Origin: Streptomyces griseochromogenes
Lineage (GTDB): Bacteria > Actinomycetota > Actinomycetes > Streptomycetales > Streptomycetaceae
Direction: 5' to 3'
NCBI RefSeq assembly: GCF_001542625.1
Contig: NZ_CP016279.1
Coordinates: 9,362,001-9,426,000, forward strand
DNA: 64,000 bases
Position numbers and translations under genes: made by a program. Shown here one piece after another: positions 8,229 to 17,504 of the stretch; the first letter of the stretch is position 1; each line of letters begins with the position of its first letter. Under the pieces are notes generated by a model. The model was given only the letters and a program-made list of their open reading frames with translations. It did no database searches and was not told the origin of the DNA.

Positions 8229-9362
8229 CTAACAGAATTCTCCCTCGACCACCGCGGCCGCGTCCCCCGTCCAGTCGCCGTTGAAATTCATCGCCAGCGA
8301 ATGGCGGCCGTCCGCCGTCGTCACCGCCACGGACGTGGAGCCGTGGATGCCGCCGTCGTGGCCCCAGACGTGGACTCCGCAGGTCAGCTTGGTCTCCAGG
8401 AGTCCGAGGCCGTAGCCGCCGTTGGGGACGCCGTCGATCTTCACCGCGGTCTTCATTTCCTTCAGCTGCCCGGGCGGAAGGAGTTTTCCGCGGAGGAGAG
8501 CACTGTAGAAACGGTCAAGATCCGCGGAATTCGAGATCATTTCGCCGGCCGAGGAGGCGAGGGAGGGGTTGAGGGTCGTGACGTCGTACGTCGGGCCCGT
8601 CGCCGTCTCCGCGAGTTTCGAGTAGGCGCGGCTGCTGGGACGCGGGACCGTGACCCGCGTGCCGGGGAGAGAGGTGGCCGTGAGGTGCAGGGGGGTGATG
8701 ATGCGATGGGTGATTTCCGTGGCGTAGGAATGGCCCGTCACCTTCTCGATCACCATGCCCGCCAGCACGAAGTTCGTGTTCGAGTACTTCCAGGACGTGC
8801 CGGGCGCGAAGTCCGGCTTGTGCTTCATCGCGATCGCCACGAGGTCTTCCGGGGTGAGCGTGTCGTAGCGGTGCTCGAAGAAGCCGTCCTTGGTGAAGTA
8901 CCTGCGACCGAAATCCTCGTCGGTCGTGTAGTCGTAGATGCCGCTGGTGTGGTTCAGGAGCCGGCGGACGGTGATGCGCCTCCCGTCGTGGCCGTGGCCC
9001 CGGACGACCCCGGGCAGCCACTTGTCCACCGTGTCGTCCAGGGACAGCCGGCCCTCCGCCTCCAGCTGGAGCAGGACGGTGGAGACGAAGGTCTTGGTGA
9101 TGCTGCCGACCCGATAGCGGTCCGCCGTGGAGCGCCGCTCGCCCGTGCGGATGTCGCCCACGCCGGCGGTGGTGGACCAGGTGCCGTGGGTGTCCTTCAC
9201 GGTGGCGGTCACCCCGGGTACGCCGGCCCGCACCACCGCCTCGATCGCCCGCCGGGTGGCCGCATGGCCGTCCTTGGCGGGGCCGGCCGCGACAGCCGGG
9301 CCCGCCAGGGCCGCGGAGAGGAGCAGGGCGGTGGCGCCCACCACAGTCGTACGTACACGCAT
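8229..9362 (-). CDS. Secreted serine hydrolase, beta-lactamase/D-Ala-D-Ala carboxypeptidase fold
   Basis: 377 residues with a Sec signal peptide (about 1-26, cutting near AVAA-GP). Class C-like active-site motifs are in order: S87-I-T-K90 (SxxK nucleophile and base), Y193-S-N195 (YxN), and H335-D-G337 in place of KTG. This set is shared by DD-carboxypeptidases such as Streptomyces R61, class C esterases and related hydrolases, so the substrate is open. ATG 9362 is chosen because GGGGGAAG lies just upstream; a TTG 12 nt earlier falls inside that site. The protein ends in a free cysteine. Probably monocistronic. Confidence 0.9.
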   Translation of the reverse strand: MRVRTTVVGATALLLSAALAGPAVAAGPAKDGHAATRRAIEAVVRAGVPGVTATVKDTHGTWSTTAGVGDIRTGERRSTADRYRVGSITKTFVSTVLLQLEAEGRLSLDDTVDKWLPGVVRGHGHDGRRITVRRLLNHTSGIYDYTTDEDFGRRYFTKDGFFEHRYDTLTPEDLVAIAMKHKPDFAPGTSWKYSNTNFVLAGMVIEKVTGHSYATEITHRIITPLHLTATSLPGTRVTVPRPSSRAYSKLAETATGPTYDVTTLNPSLASSAGEMISNSADLDRFYSALLRGKLLPPGQLKEMKTAVKIDGVPNGGYGLGLLETKLTCGVHVWGHDGGIHGSTSVAVTTADGRHSLAMNFNGDWTGDAAAVVEGEFC

Positions 9363-9456
9363 GTCTTCCCCCAACTGTGCCGTTCGGTTCGGTCGGGGGG
9401 AGGGACCTGGTGGTGGTGTGCGAAGGTTGCCTAGGTGTAGGCCAGTTGGGTGACTT

Positions 9457-11208
9457 TCAGCCCTTCTTCAGCACCAGCTCCGTGTTCCGGTCGGCCGCGG
9501 TGCCCGCGAGGGTCTTGTTGGCGCCGGGGGCGTTGTAGGACAACTCCCGGTAGAGGGCGGCCAGGCCGGTCTGGGAGAGGTCGGCGTAGTCGGTGCGGTG
9601 CGGGGCCGCCGACTCGATCAGGGTGGTGAAGACGGAGAGCGTGCCGTCCTTGTTGTCCACCAGCTCGATGACGCGGGCGAGCTGGGGGTAGTCGACGTGC
9701 GAGGCGGTGGAGATCTCCCAGAAGGACCGGCCGCCGGAGGCCTTGTGCGGGGTGATGACGTTCTTGTGGATGTGCCCGTTCACCCAGGCCAGCACGTTGC
9801 TGTGGGAGGCGAGGACCGAGATCACCTCGGCGCCGTCGTGGCGGCGCTCCCCCGGGCGGGCCGGGTCGGGGCGGGTGTTGGTCATCGTCTTGCTGGTGTG
9901 GTGGCTGAAGACGACGGCGTAGGAGTCCTTGTTGTCCTTGAGCGTCTTCTCCAGCCACTTCAGCTGGGCGGTGCCGATGGAGCCCTCGTAGTGGCCGCCG
10001 GCGTCGGTGGTGTCGAGGCTGATGCCGATGACGTCGTCGGAGATGCGGAAGGCGTAGTACTGGGTGGCCGCGTCCAGGTTCGCCGAGGAGTAGCCGTGGC
10101 CGACCGGGCCGTGGCCCTGGTAGGCGGGGTCCAGGTGGGCCTTCAGATAGTCCGCGGAGGTGTACGGGGCCCGCTTCTCGTCCGGGGTGACCGAGTGCGT
10201 CGAGCGGGCGTGCGCCTTGAGGAAGTCGCGGTAGCCGGCGCCCTTGGGGTCGGTGGCGTTCTTGATGGCGTCCTGGAGCTTCTTGGCCTCGGCGGCGGAG
10301 ACGTTCATCAGCTTCTTGCCGCCGATGGCCGCCTCGGCGAGGTAGGGGTCGGCGTGGGAGCCGTAACAGCCGAGCGGGAGGGCGTCGTGGTTGCCGACGG
10401 TGGAGTACCAGGGCAGGTTGAGGCCGGGGCTCTTCACCTCGCGGATCGCGGCGGCCAGGAAACCCTTCAGATGCGGGAAGCCGAGCGCCTTGTCGCCGTC
10501 GCGGACGGTGGAGTCGGGCTGCCAGTACAGCTTGAGGCCGCTGTTCTGCACGCCCTCGTAGTGCCGCGGGTCCCCGGTGTTGGGGCTGATGCGGCCGCCG
10601 CTCATCACCTTCATGAACCACTCCAGTTCGGAGTGGGCGTTGTTGTCGGTGTTGTCGCCGGTGGTCATGACGAAGTGCAGCGGGGCGCCGGTGACGGGGG
10701 CTCCGCGCAGCGCGTTGACCCGCTCGACGAGCGAGATGGCGCCCGGCACGGTCAGCGCCTCGTGCGGGCGCCAGGCGTGCGGGTCGGCGGAGCGCAGGAA
10801 CTCGAGACGCAGCGGGTGCTGAACGTCCATCAGGTGCAGATCGGTGAACTGCACGAACGCGGCGAGAGCCGTGCGGCGGCCCGCGCGGCCGGACTTGGCG
10901 GCGGCCAGCTCGCTGCGCACGACCCGCTTCCAGCCGGGGCCGTCGCCCAGGCGCCGGTAGCCGGAGCTGTTCCGGGGAGCGGCGACGGAGGCGAGCGTGG
11001 TGCCCTTGGTGTAGGGGGCGGGCGAGGTCGCCGCCGGAGCCTGCCGGGAGTGGGAGACGGGTGCCTCGGCGGTGGTGGCGGCCTCGCTGTCGGTGGGGCG
11101 CAGGGCGTAGCCGACGCCGGCGGAGAGCGAGACCGCTCCGGCGGCGGCGAGGACGGTACGGCGGTGGACCCCCAGAGCGGAGGCGGCGACAGAGCGTATG
11201 CGCGACAT
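9457..11208 (-). CDS. Tat-type secreted metallophosphoesterase (TIGR03767-like)
   Basis: 583 residues. The N-terminus HRRTVLAAAGAVSLSAG has twin arginines at 16-17 and a long alanine-rich segment, suggesting Tat export. Calcineurin-type metal motifs are in order: FTDLHLMD (D123, H125), GDNTD (184-188), GNHD (272-275), VFSHH and GHIHKN near residue 490. This is the actinobacterial family named only for its phosphoesterase fold; the substrate is unknown. GGGGAG precedes the ATG. It stands between two other secreted or cytoplasmic single genes, with no partner. Confidence 0.88.
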   Translation of the reverse strand: MSRIRSVAASALGVHRRTVLAAAGAVSLSAGVGYALRPTDSEAATTAEAPVSHSRQAPAATSPAPYTKGTTLASVAAPRNSSGYRRLGDGPGWKRVVRSELAAAKSGRAGRRTALAAFVQFTDLHLMDVQHPLRLEFLRSADPHAWRPHEALTVPGAISLVERVNALRGAPVTGAPLHFVMTTGDNTDNNAHSELEWFMKVMSGGRISPNTGDPRHYEGVQNSGLKLYWQPDSTVRDGDKALGFPHLKGFLAAAIREVKSPGLNLPWYSTVGNHDALPLGCYGSHADPYLAEAAIGGKKLMNVSAAEAKKLQDAIKNATDPKGAGYRDFLKAHARSTHSVTPDEKRAPYTSADYLKAHLDPAYQGHGPVGHGYSSANLDAATQYYAFRISDDVIGISLDTTDAGGHYEGSIGTAQLKWLEKTLKDNKDSYAVVFSHHTSKTMTNTRPDPARPGERRHDGAEVISVLASHSNVLAWVNGHIHKNVITPHKASGGRSFWEISTASHVDYPQLARVIELVDNKDGTLSVFTTLIESAAPHRTDYADLSQTGLAALYRELSYNAPGANKTLAGTAADRNTELVLKKG

Positions 11209-11409
11209 GGCGCGATCTCCCCGAGTGCGAACGCGTCGGCAGTTGGTCGCGGGCCGTCGCAGGCGCGAACGCCCCGCTCACTCTGGATGGTTGGCACCGG
11301 GGGTGACCTGCACGTGAACACGGCGGCAACGCGCAGCGCCGATCACCGTACGTGGATCTCGGGGCAGGGGAGGCGGTCATGGAGTGGATCGCGGGTGGCC
11401 GAGGGCTGG

Positions 11410-11898
11410 TTACTCCTCGTTCATCTCCTGGGGTAGGGGACGGGTCCCCGGGGCCAGATGGCCGTCCGCCGGGCGCTCCCGCCACAGCCGCAACGCGACG
11501 TCGATCAGGCGCACCCGGTTGAGGCCGGGTACGACGTCCAGGTCCTGCCAGGCGGCGAAGTCGGTGGAGCCGCCGACCTCGTGGCGGAGTTCGCCTCCGG
11601 CGATCTCGCCCTCGTAGAGGATCCGCAGACCCTGGTGGTCGGCCTGGCGGCGCAGGCGTCCGCCGCGGAAGACATGGCTGGTGGAGTCCACCCCGAGCAG
11701 ACCGGTCACCCGGATGCGGTAGCCGGTCTCCTCGGTCACCTCGCGGCGGACGGTGTCGTACGGATCCTCGCCGTGCTCCATGCCGCCGCCCGGCAGGACC
11801 CACTCAGGGGTGCCGTCGGGGCTCGGGGAGCGGGCGAGCAGGATCTGTCCGTCGCGGACGCACACGGCGTAGGCCGCCACCCTCAACTTCTGTCGCAT
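11410..11898 (-). CDS. Nudix hydrolase
   Basis: 162 residues with a complete Nudix box: G38, E44, R52-E53, E56-E57 and G59 follow the GX5EX7REUXEEXGU pattern, so it should be an active Mg-dependent hydrolase of nucleoside diphosphate-linked compounds. The N-terminus KLRVAAYAVCVRDGQILLARS is typical of ADP-ribose or NTP pyrophosphatase relatives. The substrate cannot be assigned. The start is the ATG at 11898. Confidence 0.9.
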   Translation of the reverse strand: MRQKLRVAAYAVCVRDGQILLARSPSPDGTPEWVLPGGGMEHGEDPYDTVRREVTEETGYRIRVTGLLGVDSTSHVFRGGRLRRQADHQGLRILYEGEIAGGELRHEVGGSTDFAAWQDLDVVPGLNRVRLIDVALRLWRERPADGHLAPGTRPLPQEMNEE

Positions 11899-11919
11899 GG
11901 ACGGACGTTAGCGGGTGCC

Positions 11920-12900
11920 TTACGGGTTGGCGGGCGAATATCGCGGCGCCGACCAGCGCAGGGGCAAGGCCTCGGCCCTCTCCAGGACCTCGGTGACGGC
12001 GAAGCGGACCGTGCGCTCGCCACCGGGGCCGAACTCGGTGTACGCCTCGCCGGTGAGCTGGAGGGTGGTGCCGCTCTCCCAGTCCAGGAAGAGCACTCCG
12101 GCGCGCGGGTCGGTGCGCAGGTTGCCGAGGGTGAGGAACATGGCGTTGCCGGGATAGTCGGGCCAGGTCAGCTCGTGCGGTGAGGTGGCCCGGACGAAGC
12201 CGGGATTGCCGCCGCGGTGGCTGACGTCGGCTCCGCCGGAGTGCACGGTGGCCAGGAAGAAGGTGTCGGCGGCCTGGACGAGTTCCGCTGCCGTGGAGCT
12301 CAGCCGGTTCGTGCGCCGGGCCGTGCCCGGTGTCCGGCCTCCGACCGTCTCGTACGCCTCTCTGCGCTGGATGTACTTCGGGCAGTTGGAGAACACCTGG
12401 TCCGCCACGACGGCGAAGCCCCTTGCCGTGGGCCGCAGTCGGCCGTTGAGGCGCATGCGGCGGCGGGTGCGGGGGTCCAGGGCGATGGTGCCGAGATGAG
12501 TACCGGGGGTTTTCAGGGCCGCGGCGAGCGGGTCGGTCAGGAGAAGGCCGTCGTTCGGGTGCGGGTGGTCCGTGGTCGCTCGCGCCCACGCGGCGTCAGC
12601 CGCATGCCGAACACCGCCCCGCGCCCCTTCGGGCCGGCTGTCGTGACCGGTGTTCGTCATGACCGACATCTGCCGGGGGCCGGTGGCCCGGACAAAGCCG
12701 GGTGCGCCCGTGAGCGCCGAGGCCCACACCCTCCCCGACTCCGGATCCGCCGCGCCGACGACCAGCAGCGGCTGCATCTCCAGGAAGGCCGCCGCGACCG
12801 GCTTGATGTCCTGGCCGAGGGAGCGGCCGACATGGTCGGCGCGGTCGCGTACGCCCATCTCCTCCTGCACGGCGAGCGAGCCCGCGTGATAGATGCCCAT
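11920..12900 (-). CDS. Pyridoxamine 5'-phosphate oxidase-family (FMN split-barrel) protein
   Basis: 326 residues containing two split-barrel halves. The first (about 40-165) starts DIKPVAAAFLEMQPLLVVGAAD; the second (about 205-325) has ADTFFLATVHSGGADVSHRGG and PGNAMFLTLGNLRTDPRAG, the usual flavin-binding strands. It is a predicted FMN- or F420-binding oxidoreductase, not a vitamin B6 enzyme in the strict sense. Its ATG lies 2 nt after the stop of the VOC gene, so the two are probably translated together. Confidence 0.82.
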   Translation of the reverse strand: MGIYHAGSLAVQEEMGVRDRADHVGRSLGQDIKPVAAAFLEMQPLLVVGAADPESGRVWASALTGAPGFVRATGPRQMSVMTNTGHDSRPEGARGGVRHAADAAWARATTDHPHPNDGLLLTDPLAAALKTPGTHLGTIALDPRTRRRMRLNGRLRPTARGFAVVADQVFSNCPKYIQRREAYETVGGRTPGTARRTNRLSSTAAELVQAADTFFLATVHSGGADVSHRGGNPGFVRATSPHELTWPDYPGNAMFLTLGNLRTDPRAGVLFLDWESGTTLQLTGEAYTEFGPGGERTVRFAVTEVLERAEALPLRWSAPRYSPANP

Positions 12901-12902
12901 GG

Positions 12903-13349
12903 TTAGAAGAAACCGCAGGTCGGAGCGGAGGTGTGCGGGGCGGGGGCCTGCTCGGCGCCCAGGGGCGCGGAGATCTCCAGGCGGGTGCCGTCCGGGTCGT
13001 GGAAGAAGATCCCGCCCGAGGCCGCACCCTCCCCGTGGGCCACCACGCCCTCGTGATGGAACTCCACCCCGGCGCCGCGCAGCGCCGTCTCGTACACCCG
13101 GACCCGGTCCATCGAGTCGGCCGTGAAGGCCAGGTGGTGCAGTCCGGCCCGGCCGTCGTCGTACGGCTCCCGCGCCTGCTGCCAGAGCGTGAGGACGGGC
13201 GCGTCGCCCCCGTCACCCAGGAACGCGTACCTGCGGTCGTCCTCCTTGCCCTCGGCGAGCAGCGCGAAGCCCAGGACGTCCCGGTAGAAGGCGAGCGAAC
13301 GGTCGAGGTCGGTGACGTTCAGGCCGGTGTGGCCGGTGCGCAAGGTCAT
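12903..13349 (-). CDS. VOC-family (glyoxalase/dioxygenase-fold) protein
   Basis: 148 residues forming one vicinal-oxygen-chelate module pair. The metal-ligand positions are visible as GHTGLNVTDLDRSLAFYRDVLGF (His8), GLHHLAFTADSMDRV (His in LHHLAF) and the closing glutamate in DPDGTRLEI. It could be a glyoxalase, extradiol dioxygenase or antibiotic-binding protein. AAGGGGAGAG precedes the ATG. It is the first gene of a two-gene operon with the flavin-barrel protein and is divergent from the CGNR gene. Confidence 0.85.
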   Translation of the reverse strand: MTLRTGHTGLNVTDLDRSLAFYRDVLGFALLAEGKEDDRRYAFLGDGGDAPVLTLWQQAREPYDDGRAGLHHLAFTADSMDRVRVYETALRGAGVEFHHEGVVAHGEGAASGGIFFHDPDGTRLEISAPLGAEQAPAPHTSAPTCGFF

Positions 13350-13370
13350 GGCTCTCCCCTTCGGACTATA

Positions 13371-13440
13371 TAACCGTCGTCATCCACGTTAGAAGGTTAG
13401 GGGCGGGAACGTCAACCGGTCACGTACTCTTTAACGGTTA
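13371..13440. promoter_or_regulatory. Divergent control region with inverted TAACCGT / ACGGTTA
   Basis: Between the VOC and CGNR starts, TAACCGT (13371-13377) is mirrored by ACGGTTA (13434-13440), with a related AACCGGT at about 13414. The region is A/T-rich for this genome. It probably holds both promoters; an operator for the CGNR protein is an inference. Confidence 0.35.
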
Positions 13441-13458
13441 GCAGAGAAGGAGTGCCCG

Positions 13459-14001
13459 ATGTCCGCCACCCGCGATCCCCGCCCGCTCACCGGTGAGCCC
13501 CTCGCGCTCGACCTGCTCAACACGCGCTGGAACCAGGAGGGCGTCACCCAGGACCTGCTCGCCGACCCCGACGGGCTGGCCGTGTGGCTCGCCTCCAACG
13601 GGCTCGACGGCGCCCACGCGGGCGACGAGGACGTACTGCGCCATCTGCGGCAGGCACGCGAGGCACTCCAGGCCGCGGTGGACGGGTCACCGGCCGAGGG
13701 GGCGCCGCTCGTCGACGCCGTTCTCGCGCACGGGCGCATCCGGGCCCGGCTGACCGCCGAGGGCGCGGCCGAGGAACCCGAGTTCGCCGACCCGTCCTGG
13801 GGGCCGGCCTGGCTGGCCGCCCGCAACTACCTGGAGCTGCTCGCCGAGGCCCCGGACCGGATCCGCGGCTGCGCCCACGAGACATGCGTCCTGCACTTCT
13901 TCGACACGTCGAGGAACGGCACCCGCCGCTGGTGTTCGATGGCCGCGTGCGGCAACCGCGCGAAGGCGTCCCGCCATTACGCCCGCTCCAAGGAGAACTG
14001 A
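13459..14001 (+). CDS. ABATE/CGNR zinc-finger protein, probable regulator
   Basis: 180 residues. The N-terminal 130 residues are the ABATE-type domain (EPLALDLLNTRW). The C-terminus has the CGNR zinc finger with C138, C143, C159 and C164 (CGNR at 164-167), preceded by LHFFDTSRNGTRRW. Proteins of this kind are predicted stress-responsive DNA-binding regulators. The clean GAAGGAG site fixes the ATG. It is divergent from the VOC operon, which makes that operon its likely target. Confidence 0.87.
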   Translation: MSATRDPRPLTGEPLALDLLNTRWNQEGVTQDLLADPDGLAVWLASNGLDGAHAGDEDVLRHLRQAREALQAAVDGSPAEGAPLVDAVLAHGRIRARLTAEGAAEEPEFADPSWGPAWLAARNYLELLAEAPDRIRGCAHETCVLHFFDTSRNGTRRWCSMAACGNRAKASRHYARSKEN

Positions 14002-14158
14002 GCGAATCCGCGCCCATTGCGGTGTTACCCGGTCAAAACACATCGCGGGTTTTCCCCATACATCAATATCGTTTTGGTCAACGGTCCCCAAAATCCCGTC
14101 CCTTGGGTGAAGCTGTGCCCTCGTCCGGCACTGGACTCTTCACCGACAAGGGATGCCG

Positions 14159-17100
14159 ATGACCCTCACCCCTGAGCGTGATCCGATACCCGGCCCGAGA
14201 CGCCTGGCCCGCATGGCCGTGGCCGTGGGCGTGGTGGCCGCTCTCTCCGCGGCCGGGCCGATACCCCTGGCCCTCGCAGCGGACACGCCACCCGCCGCGG
14301 CCGCCGACCCGGGCGTCAAGTCCGCCCGGTACAAGCTGGGCGCGGACGACGCCGATCTGCTCGCCGAGGCCAAGGCGGACGGCGACAAGAACGTCACGAT
14401 GATGATCGCGACCGCGCCGGGCCGGACCGAGCAGGTCGCCGAGGAACTGGACGCGGTCAGGGGCGGCTCGGTGGGCCGGACCTACGACAGGCTCGGCTAC
14501 GTCCGGGCCACCGTCCCCACCGGCAAGGCGGACTCGGCCATCGCCGCCGCCGCGAAGCTCTCCTCGGTGCACGCGATCGACCTGCGCCAGGAGATCCCGC
14601 TGGACGACCCGGCGCCGAACGGCGCCAAGTCCTCCTCGGGAACGGCCGCTCACAGCGGGCCGGACAAGAACACCCCCGCCGAGAACCCGTACAACCCGTC
14701 CTTCGAGACCGGCGCCGTCGACTTCGTCAAGGACCACCCGAAGGCGGACGGCCGGGGCATCACCATCGGCATCCTCGACTCCGGCGTCGACCTCGGCCAC
14801 CCGGCGCTGCAGAAGACCACCACCGGCGAGCGCAAGATCGTCGACTGGGTGACGGCCACAGACCCGATCGTGGACAGCGACGCGACCTGGCGGCCCATGG
14901 TCACCGCGGTCTCCGGCCCGAGCTTCGGCTACGGCGGCCAGACCTGGACGGCGCCGGCGGGCTCGTACGAGATCAGCACCTTCAAGGAGTCCGCCACCAC
15001 CGGCGGCGACGAGAAGGGCGACCTCAACCGGGACGGCGACACCACCGACAGCTGGGGCGTGCTCTACGACCCCGCGGCCGGCACGGTCACGCTGGACCTG
15101 GACAACGACCACGACTTCACCGACGACACCCCGATGAAGCCGTACAAGGACGGCTACCAGATCGGCTACTTCGGCACCGACGACCCGAAGACCGACGTGG
15201 CCGAGCGGGTGCCGTTCGTCGTGCAGATCCGCAAGGACGTGCCGATGGACCCGTACGGGGGTGACTGGGTCGGCAAGAAGGCCGACTTCGTCAACATCGG
15301 CGTCATCGAGTCCGAGCACGGCACGCACGTCGCCGGCATCACCTCCGCCAACGGCCTGTTCGGCGGGAAGATGAACGGCGCCGCCCCGGGCGCGAAGATC
15401 GTCTCCTCGCGTGCCTGCACCTGGACCGGCGGCTGCACCAATGTCGCCCTCACCGAGGGCATGATCGACTTGGTGGCCGACCGGGGCGTCGACATCGTCA
15501 ACATGTCGATCGGCGGCCTGCCGGCGCTGAACGACGGCAACAACGCGCGCGCCGAGCTGTACACCCGGCTCATCGACACCTACGGCGTCCAGCTGGTCAT
15601 CTCCGCGGGCAACTCCGGCCCCGGTGCCAACACCATCGGCGACCCGGGCCTCGCGGACAAGGTGATCTCGGTCGGCGCGGGCGTCTCCAAGGAGACCTGG
15701 GCCGCCAACTACGGCTCCCAGGTGGAGAAGAAGTACCAGATGATGCCCTTCTCCTCGCGCGGCCCGCGGGAGGACGGCGGCTTCACCCCGACCCTGGTCG
15801 CGCCCGGCGCCGCGATCAACACCACCCAGACCTGGCTGCCGGGCTCCCCGGTCGCCGAGGCGGGCTACTCGCTGCCGGCCGGCTACTCGATGCTCCAGGG
15901 CACCTCGATGGCCTCCCCGCAGGCCGCGGGCGCGAGCGCGCTGCTGCTGAGCGCCGCGAAGCAGAGGGGCATCGACCTGACGCCCGCGAAGCTGCGCACC
16001 GCGCTGACCTCGACGGCCGACCACATCAAGGGCGTGCAGGCCTATGAGGAGGGCGCGGGCCGCATCAACATCGTGGACGCGTGGGACGCGATCCGCGACG
16101 ACGCCGACGCCCACGAGTACACCGTCGAGGCTCCCGTCGACACCGCGCTCGACCAGGCGCTGAAGACCCCGGGCCACGGCACCGGCCTGTACGACCGCGA
16201 GGGCGGCCTGAAGACCGGCCAGAAGAAATCGTACGACGTCACCATCACCCGTACCTCCGGCCCGGACAAGGCCGTACGGCACGAGCTGCACTTCGAGAAC
16301 AACGCCGGTGGCACCTTCCGGATCCTCGGCGACGACGTCGTGAAGCTGCCGCTGAACCAGCCGGTGACCGTCAAGGTCCAGGCGGCCCCGCGGTCGGCCG
16401 GCATCAAGAGCGCGATCCTGGAGGTCGACGACCCGCGCACGGAGGGGATCGACAAGCAGATCCTCACCACGGTCGTGGTCTCCGCCCCCGTCGGCTACAC
16501 CTACTCCGCGTCCGGTTCGGTGCAGCGCGACAGCACGCGGTCGTACTTCCTGAACGTGCCGGCGGGCGCCAAGTCGCTGGAGGTCGCGCTCGGCGGGCTG
16601 AAGGACACGAGCCAGACCCGCTTCATCGCCGTCCACCCGTACGGCACTCCGGTCGACAACACCGGCACCCCGTACTGCTACAACAACTACCTGGACGGCA
16701 ACGGCTGCAAGCCCGGCGTGCGGTCCTACGCCGACCCGCAGCCCGGCGTCTGGGAGGTCGAGGTCGAGGCACGCCGTACCTCTCCGCTGCTGGACAACCC
16801 CTACACGCTGGACGTCTCCGTCCTGGGCGCGGCCTTCGCCCCGCAGACCGTGACCGTGCCCGAGGCCAAGGTCGGCACCCCGGCCACCGCCTCCTGGAAG
16901 GTGACCAATAAGTACGCGGCCCTCGACGGCAAGCTGACCGGCGGCCCGCTCGGCTCCTCCAGGACCTCCCGCCCGTCGATCAAGGAGGGCGAGACGCAGA
17001 CCACCACGGTGGACGTCCCGGCGGGCGCCAAGTCCCTGGACGTCGCCATCGGCGCCGTCTCCGACGCGTCCGCCGATCTCGACCTGACCGTGTACGACGC

Positions 17101-17455
17101 GAGCGGCAAGCAGGTCGCACAGTCCGCGGACGGCGACTCGGAGGAGGCGGTCTCCCTCCCGTCGCCGGCCGCCGGTACGTACACCATCAAGGTGGTGGGC
17201 TACTCGGTGCCGTCCGGCTCGACCGCCTACGACTACCGGGACGTGTTCTTCTCCTCCGCCCTCGGCACCGTCACGGTCGACGACTCGACGCCGGTCGAGC
17301 TCGGCACGGGCGACTCGGCCACCGTGACCGGCCGGGTCACGGCCGCCGCCGAGGCCCCGGCCGGACGCGAGTTCTTCGGGCAGGTCCAGCTGGTGAACGC
17401 GCGCGGCACGGTCGCGGGCGTCGGCAGCGTGAAGATCGAGAAGGTCACGCCGTAG
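14159..17455 (+). CDS. Large secreted S8 subtilisin-family protease
   Basis: 1098 residues. A long Sec signal (about 1-40, ending LALAAD) is followed by a propeptide-like region, then the catalytic domain with Asp207 (ILDSGVD), His387 (EHGTHVAG) and Ser583 (GTSMASPQA). The Asp-His interval is unusually long (180 residues) and carries an insert rich in Asp/Gly (EKGDLNRDGDTTDSW, LDNDHDFTDD) that looks able to bind calcium. From about residue 700 there are beta-sandwich domains, including a prepeptidase C-terminal-like segment near 955-1025. ATG 14159 is preferred over the ATG 6 nt earlier because AAGGGA is then 5 nt upstream. An A/T-rich stretch at 14035-14095 probably holds its promoter. Confidence 0.92.
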   Translation: MTLTPERDPIPGPRRLARMAVAVGVVAALSAAGPIPLALAADTPPAAAADPGVKSARYKLGADDADLLAEAKADGDKNVTMMIATAPGRTEQVAEELDAVRGGSVGRTYDRLGYVRATVPTGKADSAIAAAAKLSSVHAIDLRQEIPLDDPAPNGAKSSSGTAAHSGPDKNTPAENPYNPSFETGAVDFVKDHPKADGRGITIGILDSGVDLGHPALQKTTTGERKIVDWVTATDPIVDSDATWRPMVTAVSGPSFGYGGQTWTAPAGSYEISTFKESATTGGDEKGDLNRDGDTTDSWGVLYDPAAGTVTLDLDNDHDFTDDTPMKPYKDGYQIGYFGTDDPKTDVAERVPFVVQIRKDVPMDPYGGDWVGKKADFVNIGVIESEHGTHVAGITSANGLFGGKMNGAAPGAKIVSSRACTWTGGCTNVALTEGMIDLVADRGVDIVNMSIGGLPALNDGNNARAELYTRLIDTYGVQLVISAGNSGPGANTIGDPGLADKVISVGAGVSKETWAANYGSQVEKKYQMMPFSSRGPREDGGFTPTLVAPGAAINTTQTWLPGSPVAEAGYSLPAGYSMLQGTSMASPQAAGASALLLSAAKQRGIDLTPAKLRTALTSTADHIKGVQAYEEGAGRINIVDAWDAIRDDADAHEYTVEAPVDTALDQALKTPGHGTGLYDREGGLKTGQKKSYDVTITRTSGPDKAVRHELHFENNAGGTFRILGDDVVKLPLNQPVTVKVQAAPRSAGIKSAILEVDDPRTEGIDKQILTTVVVSAPVGYTYSASGSVQRDSTRSYFLNVPAGAKSLEVALGGLKDTSQTRFIAVHPYGTPVDNTGTPYCYNNYLDGNGCKPGVRSYADPQPGVWEVEVEARRTSPLLDNPYTLDVSVLGAAFAPQTVTVPEAKVGTPATASWKVTNKYAALDGKLTGGPLGSSRTSRPSIKEGETQTTTVDVPAGAKSLDVAIGAVSDASADLDLTVYDASGKQVAQSADGDSEEAVSLPSPAAGTYTIKVVGYSVPSGSTAYDYRDVFFSSALGTVTVDDSTPVELGTGDSATVTGRVTAAAEAPAGREFFGQVQLVNARGTVAGVGSVKIEKVTP

Positions 17456-17474
17456 CGAGGCCGGCCTGAGGTGG

Positions 17475-17504
17475 GGGGCGGGTGTCCGGGGGGACACCCG
17501 CCCC
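17475..17504. terminator. Bidirectional terminator, protease / anti-sigma-like gene
   Basis: A 13-bp G/C stem (17475-17487 with 17492-17504) with a 4-nt loop fills the gap between the two convergent stops and touches the stop of the minus-strand gene. Confidence 0.7.

Noticed and set aside
14078..17497. A 1139-codon minus-strand frame opposite the subtilase
   Set aside because: Antisense shadow; the subtilase has its catalytic triad and signal peptide on the other strand.
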